Source: Flavobacterium enshiense
GTDB lineage: Bacteria > Bacteroidota > Bacteroidia > Flavobacteriales > Flavobacteriaceae
NCBI RefSeq assembly: GCF_022836875.1
Contig: NZ_CP090376.1
Span: forward strand, 2,046,001-2,110,000
DNA: 64,000 nt
Direction: 5' to 3'
Part shown: in pieces, positions 34,304 through 43,809 of the stretch
How the letters are laid out: the number at the start of each line of letters is the position of its first letter
Numbering within the stretch: position 1 is the first letter of the stretch
Notes under the pieces: generated by a model
What the model was told of the DNA's origin: nothing
Databases searched by the model: none
The model's input: only the letters and a program-made list of their open reading frames with translations
Made by a program: the position numbers and the translations under genes

Positions 34304-34336
34304 GTCTTTTTTATTGAATTATTTCATTGATGAAGA

Positions 34337-35860
34337 TTATCTGACTATCAATTTTTGAGTTTTATAATGTCTGCCTATCTTTATTTGAATTAAATATATC
34401 CCACTTGTTAAATGACTGGTATTCATGTCGATGGATTTTTTGCCAAAATCCAAATCACCATCAAATAAACTTTTTATGAATCTTCCATTTAAATCAAAAA
34501 GATGGATGGAAACATTTTCCGGTTGTGAAAGGGACAAGGAGATCGTTGCTAAATTTGAAATTGGGTTGTGATAAATTATAAATGAATTTTCTTGTTGGAA
34601 GTCATTAGTTGCTAATTGTTCGGATGTTAATTTAACGATCCAATAATCATAATCGCCATGATATTCTGTTATATCTCCATTTGTAGAATTGCTCATTCCT
34701 GCGATAATATAGCCCCCATCAGAAATTTTTTGGATAGCAAAGGCCCTGTCATCACCTGAACCACCCAGTGTTTTTTGCCACAGTATTCCTCCTGATGCGT
34801 CAAATTTTACAATCCAATAATCATAACCACCATGATTTTCCGTCACATCTCCGTCAGTAGAAGAAGTGACACCTGCAACAATATAACCACCATCAACAGT
34901 TTGTTGTATGTCATAGGGGATATCAGCGCCTGTACCTCCAGCAATTTCATACCATTGAGGAATGCCGTTTGCATTTAATTTATGGATGTAGATATTGCCA
35001 TAACTATTCCCTACAAGGATAAACCCACCATCAGAGGTTTGTCGAATGCAATAAATACTATCAGCATTGTCTCCTCCCAAGGTTCTCTGCCATTGCATAA
35101 TTCCGTTTGCATTCAATTTTACAATCCAGCCATCGTAATTTACGACATTTGAAGTAATATCACCATCAGTAGAATTGGTTTCCCCGGCAACAATGTATCC
35201 GCCATCTGTAGTTTGCTGTATACTCCATGCATAGTCTTGCCCGTTGCCGCCAAATGTTTTCTGCCACAGAATAGTTCCTGCAGCATCCAGCTTTACTACC
35301 CAAAAATTAGTACCCGCATAAACTGATGCGACATCACCATTTGCAGAGCCGCTATAACCGGCAAATATATATCCTCCATCTGAGGTTTGTTGGATGCTTA
35401 GTACTGATTCCCAACCGGTACCCCCAAACGTTTTTTTCCACACAATGGTTCCTGAGCTATTTAATTTTATAACCCAACAATCATAACCTCCCTGATTGCT
35501 TGTAATATCTCCATCTGATGAATTGGTTGAGCCTGCGAGAATATAGCCGCCATCCAAGGTTTGTTGTATGCTGTTAATGTTGTCCAAACCGGAACCTCCC
35601 AATGTTCTTTTCCATTGAATCGTTCCGGTGCTGTTTATTTTTGCAATCCAACAATCATAATCTCCATGAAATCCTGTAATGTCACCATCATTAGAACCTG
35701 TCAGTCCGGAAATAAGATAACCACCGTCTGAGGCTTGACAAATGCTCTTTCCGTAATCATCTGCTGAGCCGCCATAGTTTTTTTGCCATTGTATGGCGGG
35801 TTGGGAATAACTAAGAAAAGAAAGTAATAATCCGATTAAAAAAGTAAAATATGTTTTCAT
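34337..35860 (-). CDS. Secreted repeat protein with T9SS type A sorting domain
   Basis: 507 aa. A signal peptide (about 1-19, LIGLLLSFLSYS) is followed by seven repeats of about 57 residues with the pattern W.(K/R)(T/N)(L/F/Y)GG...D...(I/Q)Q(Q/K)T.DGGYI(L/I/V).AG.(T/S)....GD, likely forming a beta-propeller. The last 80 residues (HNPISNLATISL..., GIYLIQIKIG...KLIVR) are a type IX secretion sorting domain, so the protein is exported across the outer membrane and may be surface-bound. Function of the propeller is unknown. Confidence 0.88.
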   Translation of the reverse strand: MKTYFTFLIGLLLSFLSYSQPAIQWQKNYGGSADDYGKSICQASDGGYLISGLTGSNDGDITGFHGDYDCWIAKINSTGTIQWKRTLGGSGLDNINSIQQTLDGGYILAGSTNSSDGDITSNQGGYDCWVIKLNSSGTIVWKKTFGGTGWESVLSIQQTSDGGYIFAGYSGSANGDVASVYAGTNFWVVKLDAAGTILWQKTFGGNGQDYAWSIQQTTDGGYIVAGETNSTDGDITSNVVNYDGWIVKLNANGIMQWQRTLGGDNADSIYCIRQTSDGGFILVGNSYGNIYIHKLNANGIPQWYEIAGGTGADIPYDIQQTVDGGYIVAGVTSSTDGDVTENHGGYDYWIVKFDASGGILWQKTLGGSGDDRAFAIQKISDGGYIIAGMSNSTNGDITEYHGDYDYWIVKLTSEQLATNDFQQENSFIIYHNPISNLATISLSLSQPENVSIHLFDLNGRFIKSLFDGDLDFGKKSIDMNTSHLTSGIYLIQIKIGRHYKTQKLIVR

Positions 35861-36237
35861 ACTATTTAATTTTTTAAGAACTGTGAAGGTCGGTCTCTAC
35901 AGTATCTTCACTTAAAAATAAATTTTATGAAATGGGGCCTCAGAGTTTTTAGCAGACTTCTTCTGAAAGATGTTTTTTAAAGTTTTTGTTAATCGAAAAT
36001 AGAAAAATACGACTGTTTAAAAATCATTCTAACCAAGTTAGATTTAGAATAGCAAAATTGTAAACCAAAATTGGTTTAATATACTGTTTTATTTGTTAAA
36101 ATTAATAATAAATAATTGAATTACAAGTGATTGTGTGTTGATTCTGTCAAGAATGTGCTAACAGAATATGAAGTGAGGTCACATAGGAATATTGCCTGTT
36201 TTTGAAGGAATCAAACCTGCCAACTAACGAACTGGGT
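35861..36237. other. Intergenic region before the T9SS gene
   Basis: 377 bases, AT-rich. It must hold the promoter of the T9SS protein gene, but I see no clear box, repeat or RNA in it. Confidence 0.4.
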
Positions 36238-37671
36238 TTACTTTCCGATACAGAAATTAGCAAAAATATTCCCCAACAATTCATCGTTAGTAACCTGTCC
36301 TGTAATTTCACCGAAATAGAACAACGCCTGACGGATGTCGATTGCCATTAAATCGGCGGAAATACCGCTTTGTAAGCCCCATTGTACCTTTTGGATTTCT
36401 TCCAAGGCTTTCAGTAACGAATCGTAATGCCTTGTGTTGGTTACGATCGTTTCGTTGTTGCGAAGCGCTCCAGTGTTTACAAAAGAAAGTAACTGGTTTT
36501 TCAGGTCGTCGATGCCTTCTTTGTTTTTGGCAGATATGAAGATAGTTGAAAGTGTACGGTTGATTGTTGATAGTTCCTCTTGATAAGTACTTAACCTGTT
36601 GTTGATTTGGGTCAAAGTATCCTGAGGAATTAAGTCTTTTTTGTTAACAATAACGATTAACGATTTTAGCGGGTATTGGTTTTGGATTTTACCTATTTCA
36701 TTAATAAAAGTGTCTAATTGACTGTCAGCCGCAAACTGTGAACCGTCAACTAAATACAAAACCACCTGAGCTAATTCGATCTTCTCAAATGTTTTTTTGA
36801 TACCGATGCTTTCCACATGATCCTGTGTTTCACGGATACCGGCTGTATCGATGAATCTAAACCCAATACCGTCAATAACTAACTCATCTTCGATAGTGTC
36901 GCGGGTTGTTCCGGCGATGTCGGATACGATGGCACGTTCTTCATTCAGCAACGCATTCAGCAGGGTAGATTTTCCAACATTCGGTTCACCTACAATTGCT
37001 ACGGGGATTCCGTTTTTGATTACGTTACCCACAGCAAATGAATCAATCAAACGCTTAAGAACAAATTCAATTCGGTTTAACAGGTCATGAAACTGTGTAC
37101 GGTCAGCAAATTCAACATCTTCTTCGGCAAAGTCCAACTCCAACTCGATAAGGGAAGCGAAGTTTAAAAGTTCTTCTCGCAGTTTCGCAATTTCATTACT
37201 GAATCCGCCACGCATCTGCTGTATGGCAATTTGGTGGGATGCTTCATTATCCGAAGCAATCAAATCGGCTACAGCTTCGGCTTGCGATAAGTCCATTTTC
37301 CCGTTCAAAAACGAACGGAGCGTGAATTCACCCGGTTGTGCCATTCGGCATCCTTTACGAAGCAATAGCTGGATAATCTGCTGTTGGATATAGGTTGAGC
37401 CGTGACAAGAGATTTCAACGGTATTTTCTCCGGTATACGAATTCGTTCCTCTGAAAAGTGATAACAATACCTGGTCGATTACTTTACTATCGTCGACAAT
37501 ATGCCCTAAATGCAGCGTATGGGTTTTTTGAAGGGTAATGTCCTTCCCGGAAACCGACTGGAATACCAGCGAAGCAATAGCAATAGCATCTTTCCCTGAA
37601 AGACGGATAACAGCAATCGCACCGGCTCCGGAAGGTGTTGCTAAGGCTACAATAGTATCGTTTGGAATCAT
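36238..37671 (-). CDS. mnmE: tRNA modification GTPase MnmE (TrmE)
   Basis: 477 aa. N-terminal formyl-THF-binding domain (TIVALATPSGAGAIAVIRLSG), a helical domain, and an inserted G domain with GEPNVGKST, the DIAGTTRD switch and NKKD; ends in the obligatory CIGK whose cysteine is needed for catalysis. With MnmG it makes 5-carboxymethylaminomethyl-uridine at the wobble base of tRNAs. I start at ATG 37671; the upstream in-frame extension has no family match. Confidence 0.97.
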   Translation of the reverse strand: MIPNDTIVALATPSGAGAIAVIRLSGKDAIAIASLVFQSVSGKDITLQKTHTLHLGHIVDDSKVIDQVLLSLFRGTNSYTGENTVEISCHGSTYIQQQIIQLLLRKGCRMAQPGEFTLRSFLNGKMDLSQAEAVADLIASDNEASHQIAIQQMRGGFSNEIAKLREELLNFASLIELELDFAEEDVEFADRTQFHDLLNRIEFVLKRLIDSFAVGNVIKNGIPVAIVGEPNVGKSTLLNALLNEERAIVSDIAGTTRDTIEDELVIDGIGFRFIDTAGIRETQDHVESIGIKKTFEKIELAQVVLYLVDGSQFAADSQLDTFINEIGKIQNQYPLKSLIVIVNKKDLIPQDTLTQINNRLSTYQEELSTINRTLSTIFISAKNKEGIDDLKNQLLSFVNTGALRNNETIVTNTRHYDSLLKALEEIQKVQWGLQSGISADLMAIDIRQALFYFGEITGQVTNDELLGNIFANFCIGK

Positions 37672-37699
37672 TTTTTTTGAGTTACTTGGTTTACCGGTT

Positions 37700-37793
37700 G
37701 CAAAGTTACAAAATTTCAAAGTTTCAAATTCCAGATTCCAAATACCATATTCTGTAACTCATAACTTATGATTCATAGCTCATAACTTCCTCA
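37700..37793. repeat. Low-complexity intergenic microrepeats
   Basis: A degenerate CAAAGTT/TTTCAAA stretch (about 37700-37728) and an AACTCATAAC-type stretch (about 37755-37790), like the one at 6494-6530. Both precede the universal stress gene. Confidence 0.45.
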
Positions 37794-37893
37794 CGGTTAA
37801 ATAATTGAAAAACTCATATTAATCAGATTTTATTTGCTTTTCTTTTAGTAACTTTATGTAACAATTTGAAAACCAACACGAAAACCGACAGTT

Positions 37894-38730
37894 ATGAAAA
37901 AGATACTTTTCCCTACCGATTTTTCCGAAACAGCAAACAATGCGTTTGTTTATGCTTTGGATATGGCAAAATCTATCGATGCGGAAGTCATTGTACTCCA
38001 TGTTTATGATTTGCCTACGGTGTCATTCGGGGAAGTTCCGGTGACATTGGTTGAGATTTACGATTCTATTGAATTGGACAACTTTGAAAATTTTAAGGAT
38101 CAAATTCCGATTTTACGCGAAATAGCAGATAAACACCAGCTTGGGAATGTTAAGATGAGTCACGTGTTGCGCCACGGTGATTTGGTGCGCATCATGAAAG
38201 AAATGTGTCATGACGAAAAAATAGACATGATTGTGATGGGTACTAATGGTGCTTCCGGCATGCAAGAAGTGTTTTTGGGTTCCAATACTGGAAATGCGAT
38301 TGTGAATGTACCTGTAACACTTTTGAGTGTGCCTAATAAAGCCAAATTCAAATTATTGCAAAATATAGGATTCACTACAACATTCAACGATCAAGATAGT
38401 GAAGTATTGCATCGAGTAGTGGCTATTGCTAAGAAATTCCACGCCAAAGTGAAATGTGTAACCGTCAGAACACACGGATTTAATGTAACCGAAGAAGGTA
38501 TGGAATTTTGGAAAGCGCCATTTAAAAACGAACCGGTGGAGTTCTTTTTGATCCCACACGATGATGTGAAGGAAACCATTCTTGACTTTATCGAGCATCA
38601 ACACATTGATATGCTGGCGATGGTTACACATAAACGCAACTTCTTCCAGGAATTGTTTACCCACAGCCTGACACAAAAACTTTCTTACCACATCGAAACA
38701 CCTATTTTAGCGTTTCATGAGAGTAAATAA
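37894..38730 (+). CDS. Universal stress protein with tandem UspA domains
   Basis: 278 aa, two UspA-like domains. The first (1-147) starts KKILFPTDFSETANNA and ends with an ATP-binding loop GTNGASG...GSNTGNAIV, so it probably binds ATP. The second (about 150-278) lacks a clear loop. Usp proteins respond to stress and growth arrest. Monocistronic, with its own terminator. Confidence 0.92.
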   Translation: MKKILFPTDFSETANNAFVYALDMAKSIDAEVIVLHVYDLPTVSFGEVPVTLVEIYDSIELDNFENFKDQIPILREIADKHQLGNVKMSHVLRHGDLVRIMKEMCHDEKIDMIVMGTNGASGMQEVFLGSNTGNAIVNVPVTLLSVPNKAKFKLLQNIGFTTTFNDQDSEVLHRVVAIAKKFHAKVKCVTVRTHGFNVTEEGMEFWKAPFKNEPVEFFLIPHDDVKETILDFIEHQHIDMLAMVTHKRNFFQELFTHSLTQKLSYHIETPILAFHESK

Positions 38731-38756
38731 GTGGTAGTTAAAGAATATACAACAAT

Positions 38757-38796
38757 AAAAAACCGCAATTCCTCATAACTGGATTGCGGTTTTTTG
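38757..38796. terminator. Terminator of the universal stress gene
   Basis: AAAAAACCGCAAT and ATTGCGGTTTTTT form a stem around a short loop. Confidence 0.85.
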
Positions 38797-38825
38797 GTAT
38801 AAAAGGGTTAGTTATAGACTTTTTT

Positions 38826-38873
38826 AGTTTTCAGTCTCAGTTTTCACTTTTTACTTTTTACTGTGACTGTTTA
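38826..38873. repeat. Pyrimidine-rich microrepeat
   Basis: CAGTTTTCACTTTTTACTTT and similar degenerate units between usp and dnaN, of the same low-complexity kind as other intergenic tracts. Confidence 0.4.
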
Positions 38874-39992
38874 CTAATTATTCAACATTACCGGCATTAC
38901 CAACATGGTAACTGTTTCGCCTTCGTCTAATCCGTCAACAGGAGTAAGGATTCCGGCGCGGTTTGGTAAAGACATTTCCAATTGGATTTCATCCGATTGT
39001 AAGTTTGTAAGCATCTCTGTTAAGAAACGTGAGTTGAAACCAATCTGCATATCGTCACCTTGATAATCACATGTTAAACGCTCTTCAGCTTTGTTTGAGT
39101 AATCGATATCTTCTGCTGAAATATTCAATTCAGCTCCCGCAATTTTTAAACGTATTTGGTGCGTGGTTTTGTTGGCGAAGATAGCCACACGACGAACAGA
39201 GCTTAAAAATTGTGATCTGTCCATAACCAGTTTATTAGGGTTCTCTTTTGGAATTACCGCTTCATAATTAGGGTATTTACCATCAATTAAACGACATGTT
39301 AATGTATAGTTGTCAAAAGAGAAAGTTGCATTAGAATCGTTGTATTCGATTTTTACTTCTGCATCTGATGTTGCAAGGATTCCTTTTAAAATGTTCAAAG
39401 GTTTTTTCGGCATAATGAAATCGGCAGCCTGCGATGCTTTTACATCTGCACGGGCGTATTTTACCAATTTATGAGCATCCGTTGCTACGAAAATCAATCC
39501 TTCTGTAGAGAACTGGAAGAAAACTCCTGACATTACCGGACGTAAATCATCGTTTCCGGCTGCGAAAATGGTTTTGCTTACCGCAGTTGCCAATACTTCG
39601 GCAGGAACTAATGTTGAAGACGGTTCTTCTAAAACAACAGCTTTAGGGAATTCTTCTCCCGGAGCGTATGCTAATGCATATTTACCCGAATTAGAGCTGA
39701 TTTCGATAGTATTGTTATCCTCAACAGTGAATGTTAAAGGCTGCTCAGGGAACGTTTTAAGTATTTCCAATAATAATTTTGCCGGAACGGCTACGCTGCC
39801 TTGACTGGTAGAATCAATTTCTAAAGTAGAAGACATGGTAGTCTCTAAATCAGATGCTGAAACACGTAACTGGTTGTTGTCTAATTCAAATAAGAAATTA
39901 TCTAAAATAGGCAGGGTGTTGCTGCTGTTGATTACACTACCTAAAACCTGTAGCTGTTTTAACAAATAGGAACTGGATACAATAAACTTCAT
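38874..39992 (-). CDS. dnaN: DNA polymerase III beta subunit (sliding clamp)
   Basis: 372 aa, the usual length of the clamp. Three clamp-fold domains; the start MKFIVSSSYLLKQLQVLG and the end LVMPVMLNN (a VMPV/L-type C-terminus that lines the peptide-binding pocket) match family members. It encircles DNA and tethers polymerases, including the Y-family and DnaE2-like polymerases found above. Located next to gldG, not next to dnaA. Confidence 0.97.
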   Translation of the reverse strand: MKFIVSSSYLLKQLQVLGSVINSSNTLPILDNFLFELDNNQLRVSASDLETTMSSTLEIDSTSQGSVAVPAKLLLEILKTFPEQPLTFTVEDNNTIEISSNSGKYALAYAPGEEFPKAVVLEEPSSTLVPAEVLATAVSKTIFAAGNDDLRPVMSGVFFQFSTEGLIFVATDAHKLVKYARADVKASQAADFIMPKKPLNILKGILATSDAEVKIEYNDSNATFSFDNYTLTCRLIDGKYPNYEAVIPKENPNKLVMDRSQFLSSVRRVAIFANKTTHQIRLKIAGAELNISAEDIDYSNKAEERLTCDYQGDDMQIGFNSRFLTEMLTNLQSDEIQLEMSLPNRAGILTPVDGLDEGETVTMLVMPVMLNN

Positions 39993-40088
39993 CTTCTTTC
40001 TTTTTTAGAGCTGTAAAACTTTATTTTCATTTTACGCTTCACAAATATATTCTAAACTATGTAACTTAAAAATATTTTTTATTAACAA

Positions 40089-41777
40089 CTAGCGGGCATA
40101 TTTACGCTTTCTCAAGAAGGTAAACAGGAATCCGAAAATAGCCAGCACAACTATTGGTAATCCGACAGTTACAGCTTGTGTGAACGTATAATTTTCGTGT
40201 ACTTTTTCTTTGTCCAATAATGGAAGATCTACGTCCTTGCCACGAATGTTGATAAGTCCGTTGTCATCAAGCAGATAATTTATACAGTTTAATAAGAACT
40301 CCTTGTTTCCGAACAGGTTATTCGTCCATTTGTCATAACCCAATTCCAAAGGTTGGTAAGCCTGATCCAACTGGTTTTTAATTACATCACCGTCGGAAAT
40401 AATAATCATCTTGTTGTTTTTTCCCTGATTTACAAATGATTTGTCTTTAAAAGGAAGTACGCGGTTTTCATACATCGAATGGAATTTTCCTTCCAATAAT
40501 ACGGCTACAGGTAATGAACCACTTCCTGGAGGATAGTCTTTAGGACTGGTTTCTTCCGTTACCATTTCAAGGTTAACTTCGGTTGGAACCCCAACGGCTT
40601 TGGAATATTTGGATGATTCCATTAAAACAGTTTTCTTAATATCGTTTTTAAGCAATTCAATCGGATTGACGAAATCAAATTTAACTCCTTCAATATTTTT
40701 TACGATTGGATGCTGCGATTGCGGATATACAAAAGGTGCATATTTCCAAGGGTATTGCTGGTATTCTGTCTTGCTTCCTGGTTCTCCTGTTGCCAGTTTT
40801 ATTGGCGTCGCCTGTTCGTCTTTTACCAGCGTTGGATTGATTCGCACACCATATTTGAAGAACATGTCGGTAAGGTTCAAATCTTTCGGATAGGCCAAAA
40901 TAGCACCTGATTCATTGTATAGACTGTCCATTTCCGCCTGAACATCATCTACCATCCAAAGTGTTTTTCCTCCGTTAAGGATGAATTGATCCAGCACTTC
41001 TTTTTCTTCTTCAGTAAAGCGTTTGGATGGTTTAGCAATAATGGCTAAATCATATTTTTTAAGAGCTTCAAGCGAGCGCTGTGGACTCTTAGCTACGGAA
41101 TCCATCGTAAACGGCCCGATATAATAGCTTTCGCGGATCGTTTTCAGGAAATCCGCAATCTGAATGTCGTGCAATTCGCCAATACCTTTGATTACAGCGA
41201 TTTTCTTTTCTTTCGCTTTAGTGATTTTATTGAAAGCATCGGCTAAAGCGTATTCCAAATGCTGAACGGAACTCACTACTTTTTCTTCCGTAGAAGCGCC
41301 CATCATGTTTTTCAGCAATTGTACTTTAGTGCTTTTACCGTTGTAGGTTGCAATAGCCCAAGGGAAAACCACTTCCTGAGATTGTTTTCCTTTGTCATCA
41401 ACCGTGATGCTTACAGGTGTTAAACCTCTTTGATACAGCATTTTCATATTGGCCTCGCGCTCTTCTTCTTTTTCCAATGGATTTACAAACTGGAAAATGA
41501 TGTTGGAGTTGTAGGCTTTGAATTCTTCTAAGGTCTGCCGGGTTTCTCCTTGTAAACGCTTGAATTCAGCTGGGAACTGACCTTCTAAAAATACATCAAT
41601 GTAAAGCGGACTGTCAATTTGTTTGATGATGTTCAACGAGGCTTCCGATAAAGTATATCGTTTGTCTGCTGTTAAATCGAATCGTTTGAAAAAGTAATTT
41701 CCGAAAACGTTAATGGCAATTAATCCGGCGATCAGTAATCCTAATTGCTTTAATCCTTGTTTTTTAGCTTCTTTCAT
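40089..41777 (-). CDS. gldG: Gliding motility ABC transporter auxiliary protein GldG
   Basis: 562 aa from ATG 41777 (or two codons upstream). A membrane segment at the N-terminus, a large periplasmic region typical of the ABC-transporter auxiliary family (DUF/ABC_transp_aux, including RFTEEEKEVLDQFILNGGKTL) and a C-terminal membrane helix (about 535-557) followed by RKRKYAR. GldF, GldG and the ATPase GldA (elsewhere) are needed for gliding in Flavobacterium. The start overlaps the gldF stop (TAATG). Confidence 0.92.
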   Translation of the reverse strand: MKEAKKQGLKQLGLLIAGLIAINVFGNYFFKRFDLTADKRYTLSEASLNIIKQIDSPLYIDVFLEGQFPAEFKRLQGETRQTLEEFKAYNSNIIFQFVNPLEKEEEREANMKMLYQRGLTPVSITVDDKGKQSQEVVFPWAIATYNGKSTKVQLLKNMMGASTEEKVVSSVQHLEYALADAFNKITKAKEKKIAVIKGIGELHDIQIADFLKTIRESYYIGPFTMDSVAKSPQRSLEALKKYDLAIIAKPSKRFTEEEKEVLDQFILNGGKTLWMVDDVQAEMDSLYNESGAILAYPKDLNLTDMFFKYGVRINPTLVKDEQATPIKLATGEPGSKTEYQQYPWKYAPFVYPQSQHPIVKNIEGVKFDFVNPIELLKNDIKKTVLMESSKYSKAVGVPTEVNLEMVTEETSPKDYPPGSGSLPVAVLLEGKFHSMYENRVLPFKDKSFVNQGKNNKMIIISDGDVIKNQLDQAYQPLELGYDKWTNNLFGNKEFLLNCINYLLDDNGLINIRGKDVDLPLLDKEKVHENYTFTQAVTVGLPIVVLAIFGFLFTFLRKRKYAR

Positions 41778-42502
41778 TACCATTTCAAAGATTTAAGTTG
41801 ATACACTGTTCCAGCCAAAAAAGTAATGGTAACACTAACGAAATATAAAATATCTCGCGTGTCTAAAACCCCGCGGCTCATACTTTTGAAATGATAATCG
41901 AATCCGAAGCTTGAAAATAAACTTCCAAAATCACCCATATACGTTGCTAAACCTTCAAATCCGAAATAGAAAATAAAACAGAAGAAAACGGCCAGGATAA
42001 AAGCAACAATTTGATTGTCTGAAAGGGTGGAAGTGAAGATTCCAATCGCAGAGTAAGCAGCAATTAAGAACAATAACCCGAAATATGAACCTAAAGTGCT
42101 TCCCATATCAAGGTTTCCGGTAGGATTTCCTAAATCGGAGATAATGAAAACATATATGATTGTTGGAATGATTGCTATGACAATCAGTAAAAAGGCGCCG
42201 AAGAATTTCCCGTTTACGATTTCCCAGGTACTTAACGGTTTGGTCAGCATTAATTCGATGGTTCCCTGTTTTTTCTCATCCGAAAAACTGCGCATGGTTA
42301 CAGCAGGAATCAGGAAAATTAAAATCCACGGAGCTAAAGTGAAAAACGGACTCAAGTCAGCGAATCCGCTTTTTAAAATATTGAAATCTCCTTCAAAGAC
42401 CCATAGGAATAATCCGTTGATCAAAAGGAAAATAGCGATAACCAAATACCCGATTGGCGAACCGAAAAAGGATTTGATTTCTCTTAGTAATAATGCTTTC
42501 AT
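41777..42502 (-). CDS. gldF: Gliding motility ABC transporter permease GldF
   Basis: 241 aa with six membrane helices, ABC-2 type permease. MKALLLREIKSFFGSPIGYLV is the usual opening, and FSDEKKQGTIELMLTKPLS is the conserved cytoplasmic coupling motif. Directly coupled to gldG; together with GldA it forms the transporter linked to gliding and type IX secretion-associated functions. Confidence 0.95.
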   Translation of the reverse strand: MKALLLREIKSFFGSPIGYLVIAIFLLINGLFLWVFEGDFNILKSGFADLSPFFTLAPWILIFLIPAVTMRSFSDEKKQGTIELMLTKPLSTWEIVNGKFFGAFLLIVIAIIPTIIYVFIISDLGNPTGNLDMGSTLGSYFGLLFLIAAYSAIGIFTSTLSDNQIVAFILAVFFCFIFYFGFEGLATYMGDFGSLFSSFGFDYHFKSMSRGVLDTRDILYFVSVTITFLAGTVYQLKSLKW

Positions 42503-42560
42503 CTTGTCAAAGCGAGGATTGAAACCATTTTAATCCTCATTGTTTATTATTATTTATTAA

Positions 42561-42857
42561 TTATTCTAAAGTAACTAACTTGTCCACGCTCCACGCTTCG
42601 GGTTTGTCGTTGAACAGTTTTTTTGTGAATGTCCAAACGTCGTAGAACAATTCGGAATTTCTGTAATTTTCCAGATCCTGCTCTTTTTCCCAATAGCTGT
42701 AAGTGAAAAATATACACGGATTGTTTTTGTCCTGATATAGTTCAAGTAAACGGTTTCCCGGTGCGTTTCGGATTTTCTCTTTCATTTGTTCAAAATTCTC
42801 CAGGAATGCAGGGATATTCTCTTCGTGAAAACTCAGCTTTACAATGCGTACAAACAT
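42561..42857 (-). CDS. Antibiotic biosynthesis monooxygenase domain protein
   Basis: 98 aa, ferredoxin-like ABM fold: VRIVKLSFHEENIPAFLENF, CIFFTYSYWEKEQDLENYR. Members use no classical cofactor; some oxidise quinone or act as quinol monooxygenases, others detoxify. No pathway is evident from neighbours. Confidence 0.85.
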   Translation of the reverse strand: MFVRIVKLSFHEENIPAFLENFEQMKEKIRNAPGNRLLELYQDKNNPCIFFTYSYWEKEQDLENYRNSELFYDVWTFTKKLFNDKPEAWSVDKLVTLE

Positions 42858-42885
42858 ACTAATTTTTTATTATTTGATGATTTGA

Positions 42886-43713
42886 TTATATGAATTGAAT
42901 AGTAACAGTGTCCCTGAACTTCAGGCCTAGCAAAGAAGTAGCAGAACCAACGGTTGACGGATTACTTTTGTAAATGGCAATTTCCAGAAAATCGGCCTCA
43001 TTGAACAGTGCCAGCCGTTCTCCTTCGAAGTCTTTAAGGGTGAATTTGTCAGATACTTTAAAATCAGAATAACTTTTATGGATACTTCTGATGGTTTTAT
43101 TTCCGAATTTAATCTCGAAAGAGCGTCCTTTTGCCGTATCCTGAATCAGTTTTCGGGAAATATTAGTTACACAGTTTCCGAAATGATCAATGTATACCAC
43201 GGCACCTCTGATGGAGCTGGAGTCAGATACCACAATAGCCTGCAACTCATTTATTGTTTTTAATGATGTAATTTCTCTTCCGATAACGCTCATTGAACCG
43301 TCTTTTGACAGGTGACAGGCTACTTTTACAAACACCTCCATATCAGAAGTTCCTTCGGGGAAACGATCATGTACATTGATTTCCACAATTTTCTGAGGGA
43401 CTATTTTTTGGGTGAGGATGCTTAGGATGCCGTTATCGGCACAAATAAAATAATGATCGTTCCATAGCATAGCAATGTGTTTATTCTCCGGAGTACGTTC
43501 TGAATCGACCCCAATAATATGCACGGTTTGTTTCGGAAAGCTGTTGTAGGCGGCACTAATGATATAGCTTGCTTCTGAAATATTGAACAAATCTACGTTA
43601 TGCGAAATGTCAAAAATCTGTGCCTGAGGATGTTCTGTGATAATCTTGCCTTTTAACGCGCCAACAAAGTGGTCTTTCAAGCCGAAATCGGTAGTTAGCG
43701 TAATTATTGACAT
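42886..43713 (-). CDS. SAM hydrolase/hydroxide adenosyltransferase family protein (DUF62)
   Basis: 275 aa (ATG 43713; a second ATG just upstream at 43716). N-terminal TLTTDFGLKDHFVGALKG and a C-terminal beta-barrel with FGNCVTNI are the marks of the DUF62 family, which hydrolyses S-adenosylmethionine to adenosine and methionine. Related to halogenases but lacking the halide loop signature, as far as I can tell. Confidence 0.88.
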   Translation of the reverse strand: MSIITLTTDFGLKDHFVGALKGKIITEHPQAQIFDISHNVDLFNISEASYIISAAYNSFPKQTVHIIGVDSERTPENKHIAMLWNDHYFICADNGILSILTQKIVPQKIVEINVHDRFPEGTSDMEVFVKVACHLSKDGSMSVIGREITSLKTINELQAIVVSDSSSIRGAVVYIDHFGNCVTNISRKLIQDTAKGRSFEIKFGNKTIRSIHKSYSDFKVSDKFTLKDFEGERLALFNEADFLEIAIYKSNPSTVGSATSLLGLKFRDTVTIQFI

Positions 43714-43809
43714 CATTTTGTTTATAATTATTACAGAAAGTTTTTCTAAAATTCACTAGATTTGAGATAATGCAAAGCTAACTTATTTTTTAATTAAATC
43801 CAGCTGCTT

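Noticed and set aside
36185..36237. tRNA-like remnant upstream of the mnmE stop
   Set aside because: A GAATCAAACCTGCC stretch looks like part of a tRNA but cannot be folded into stems.
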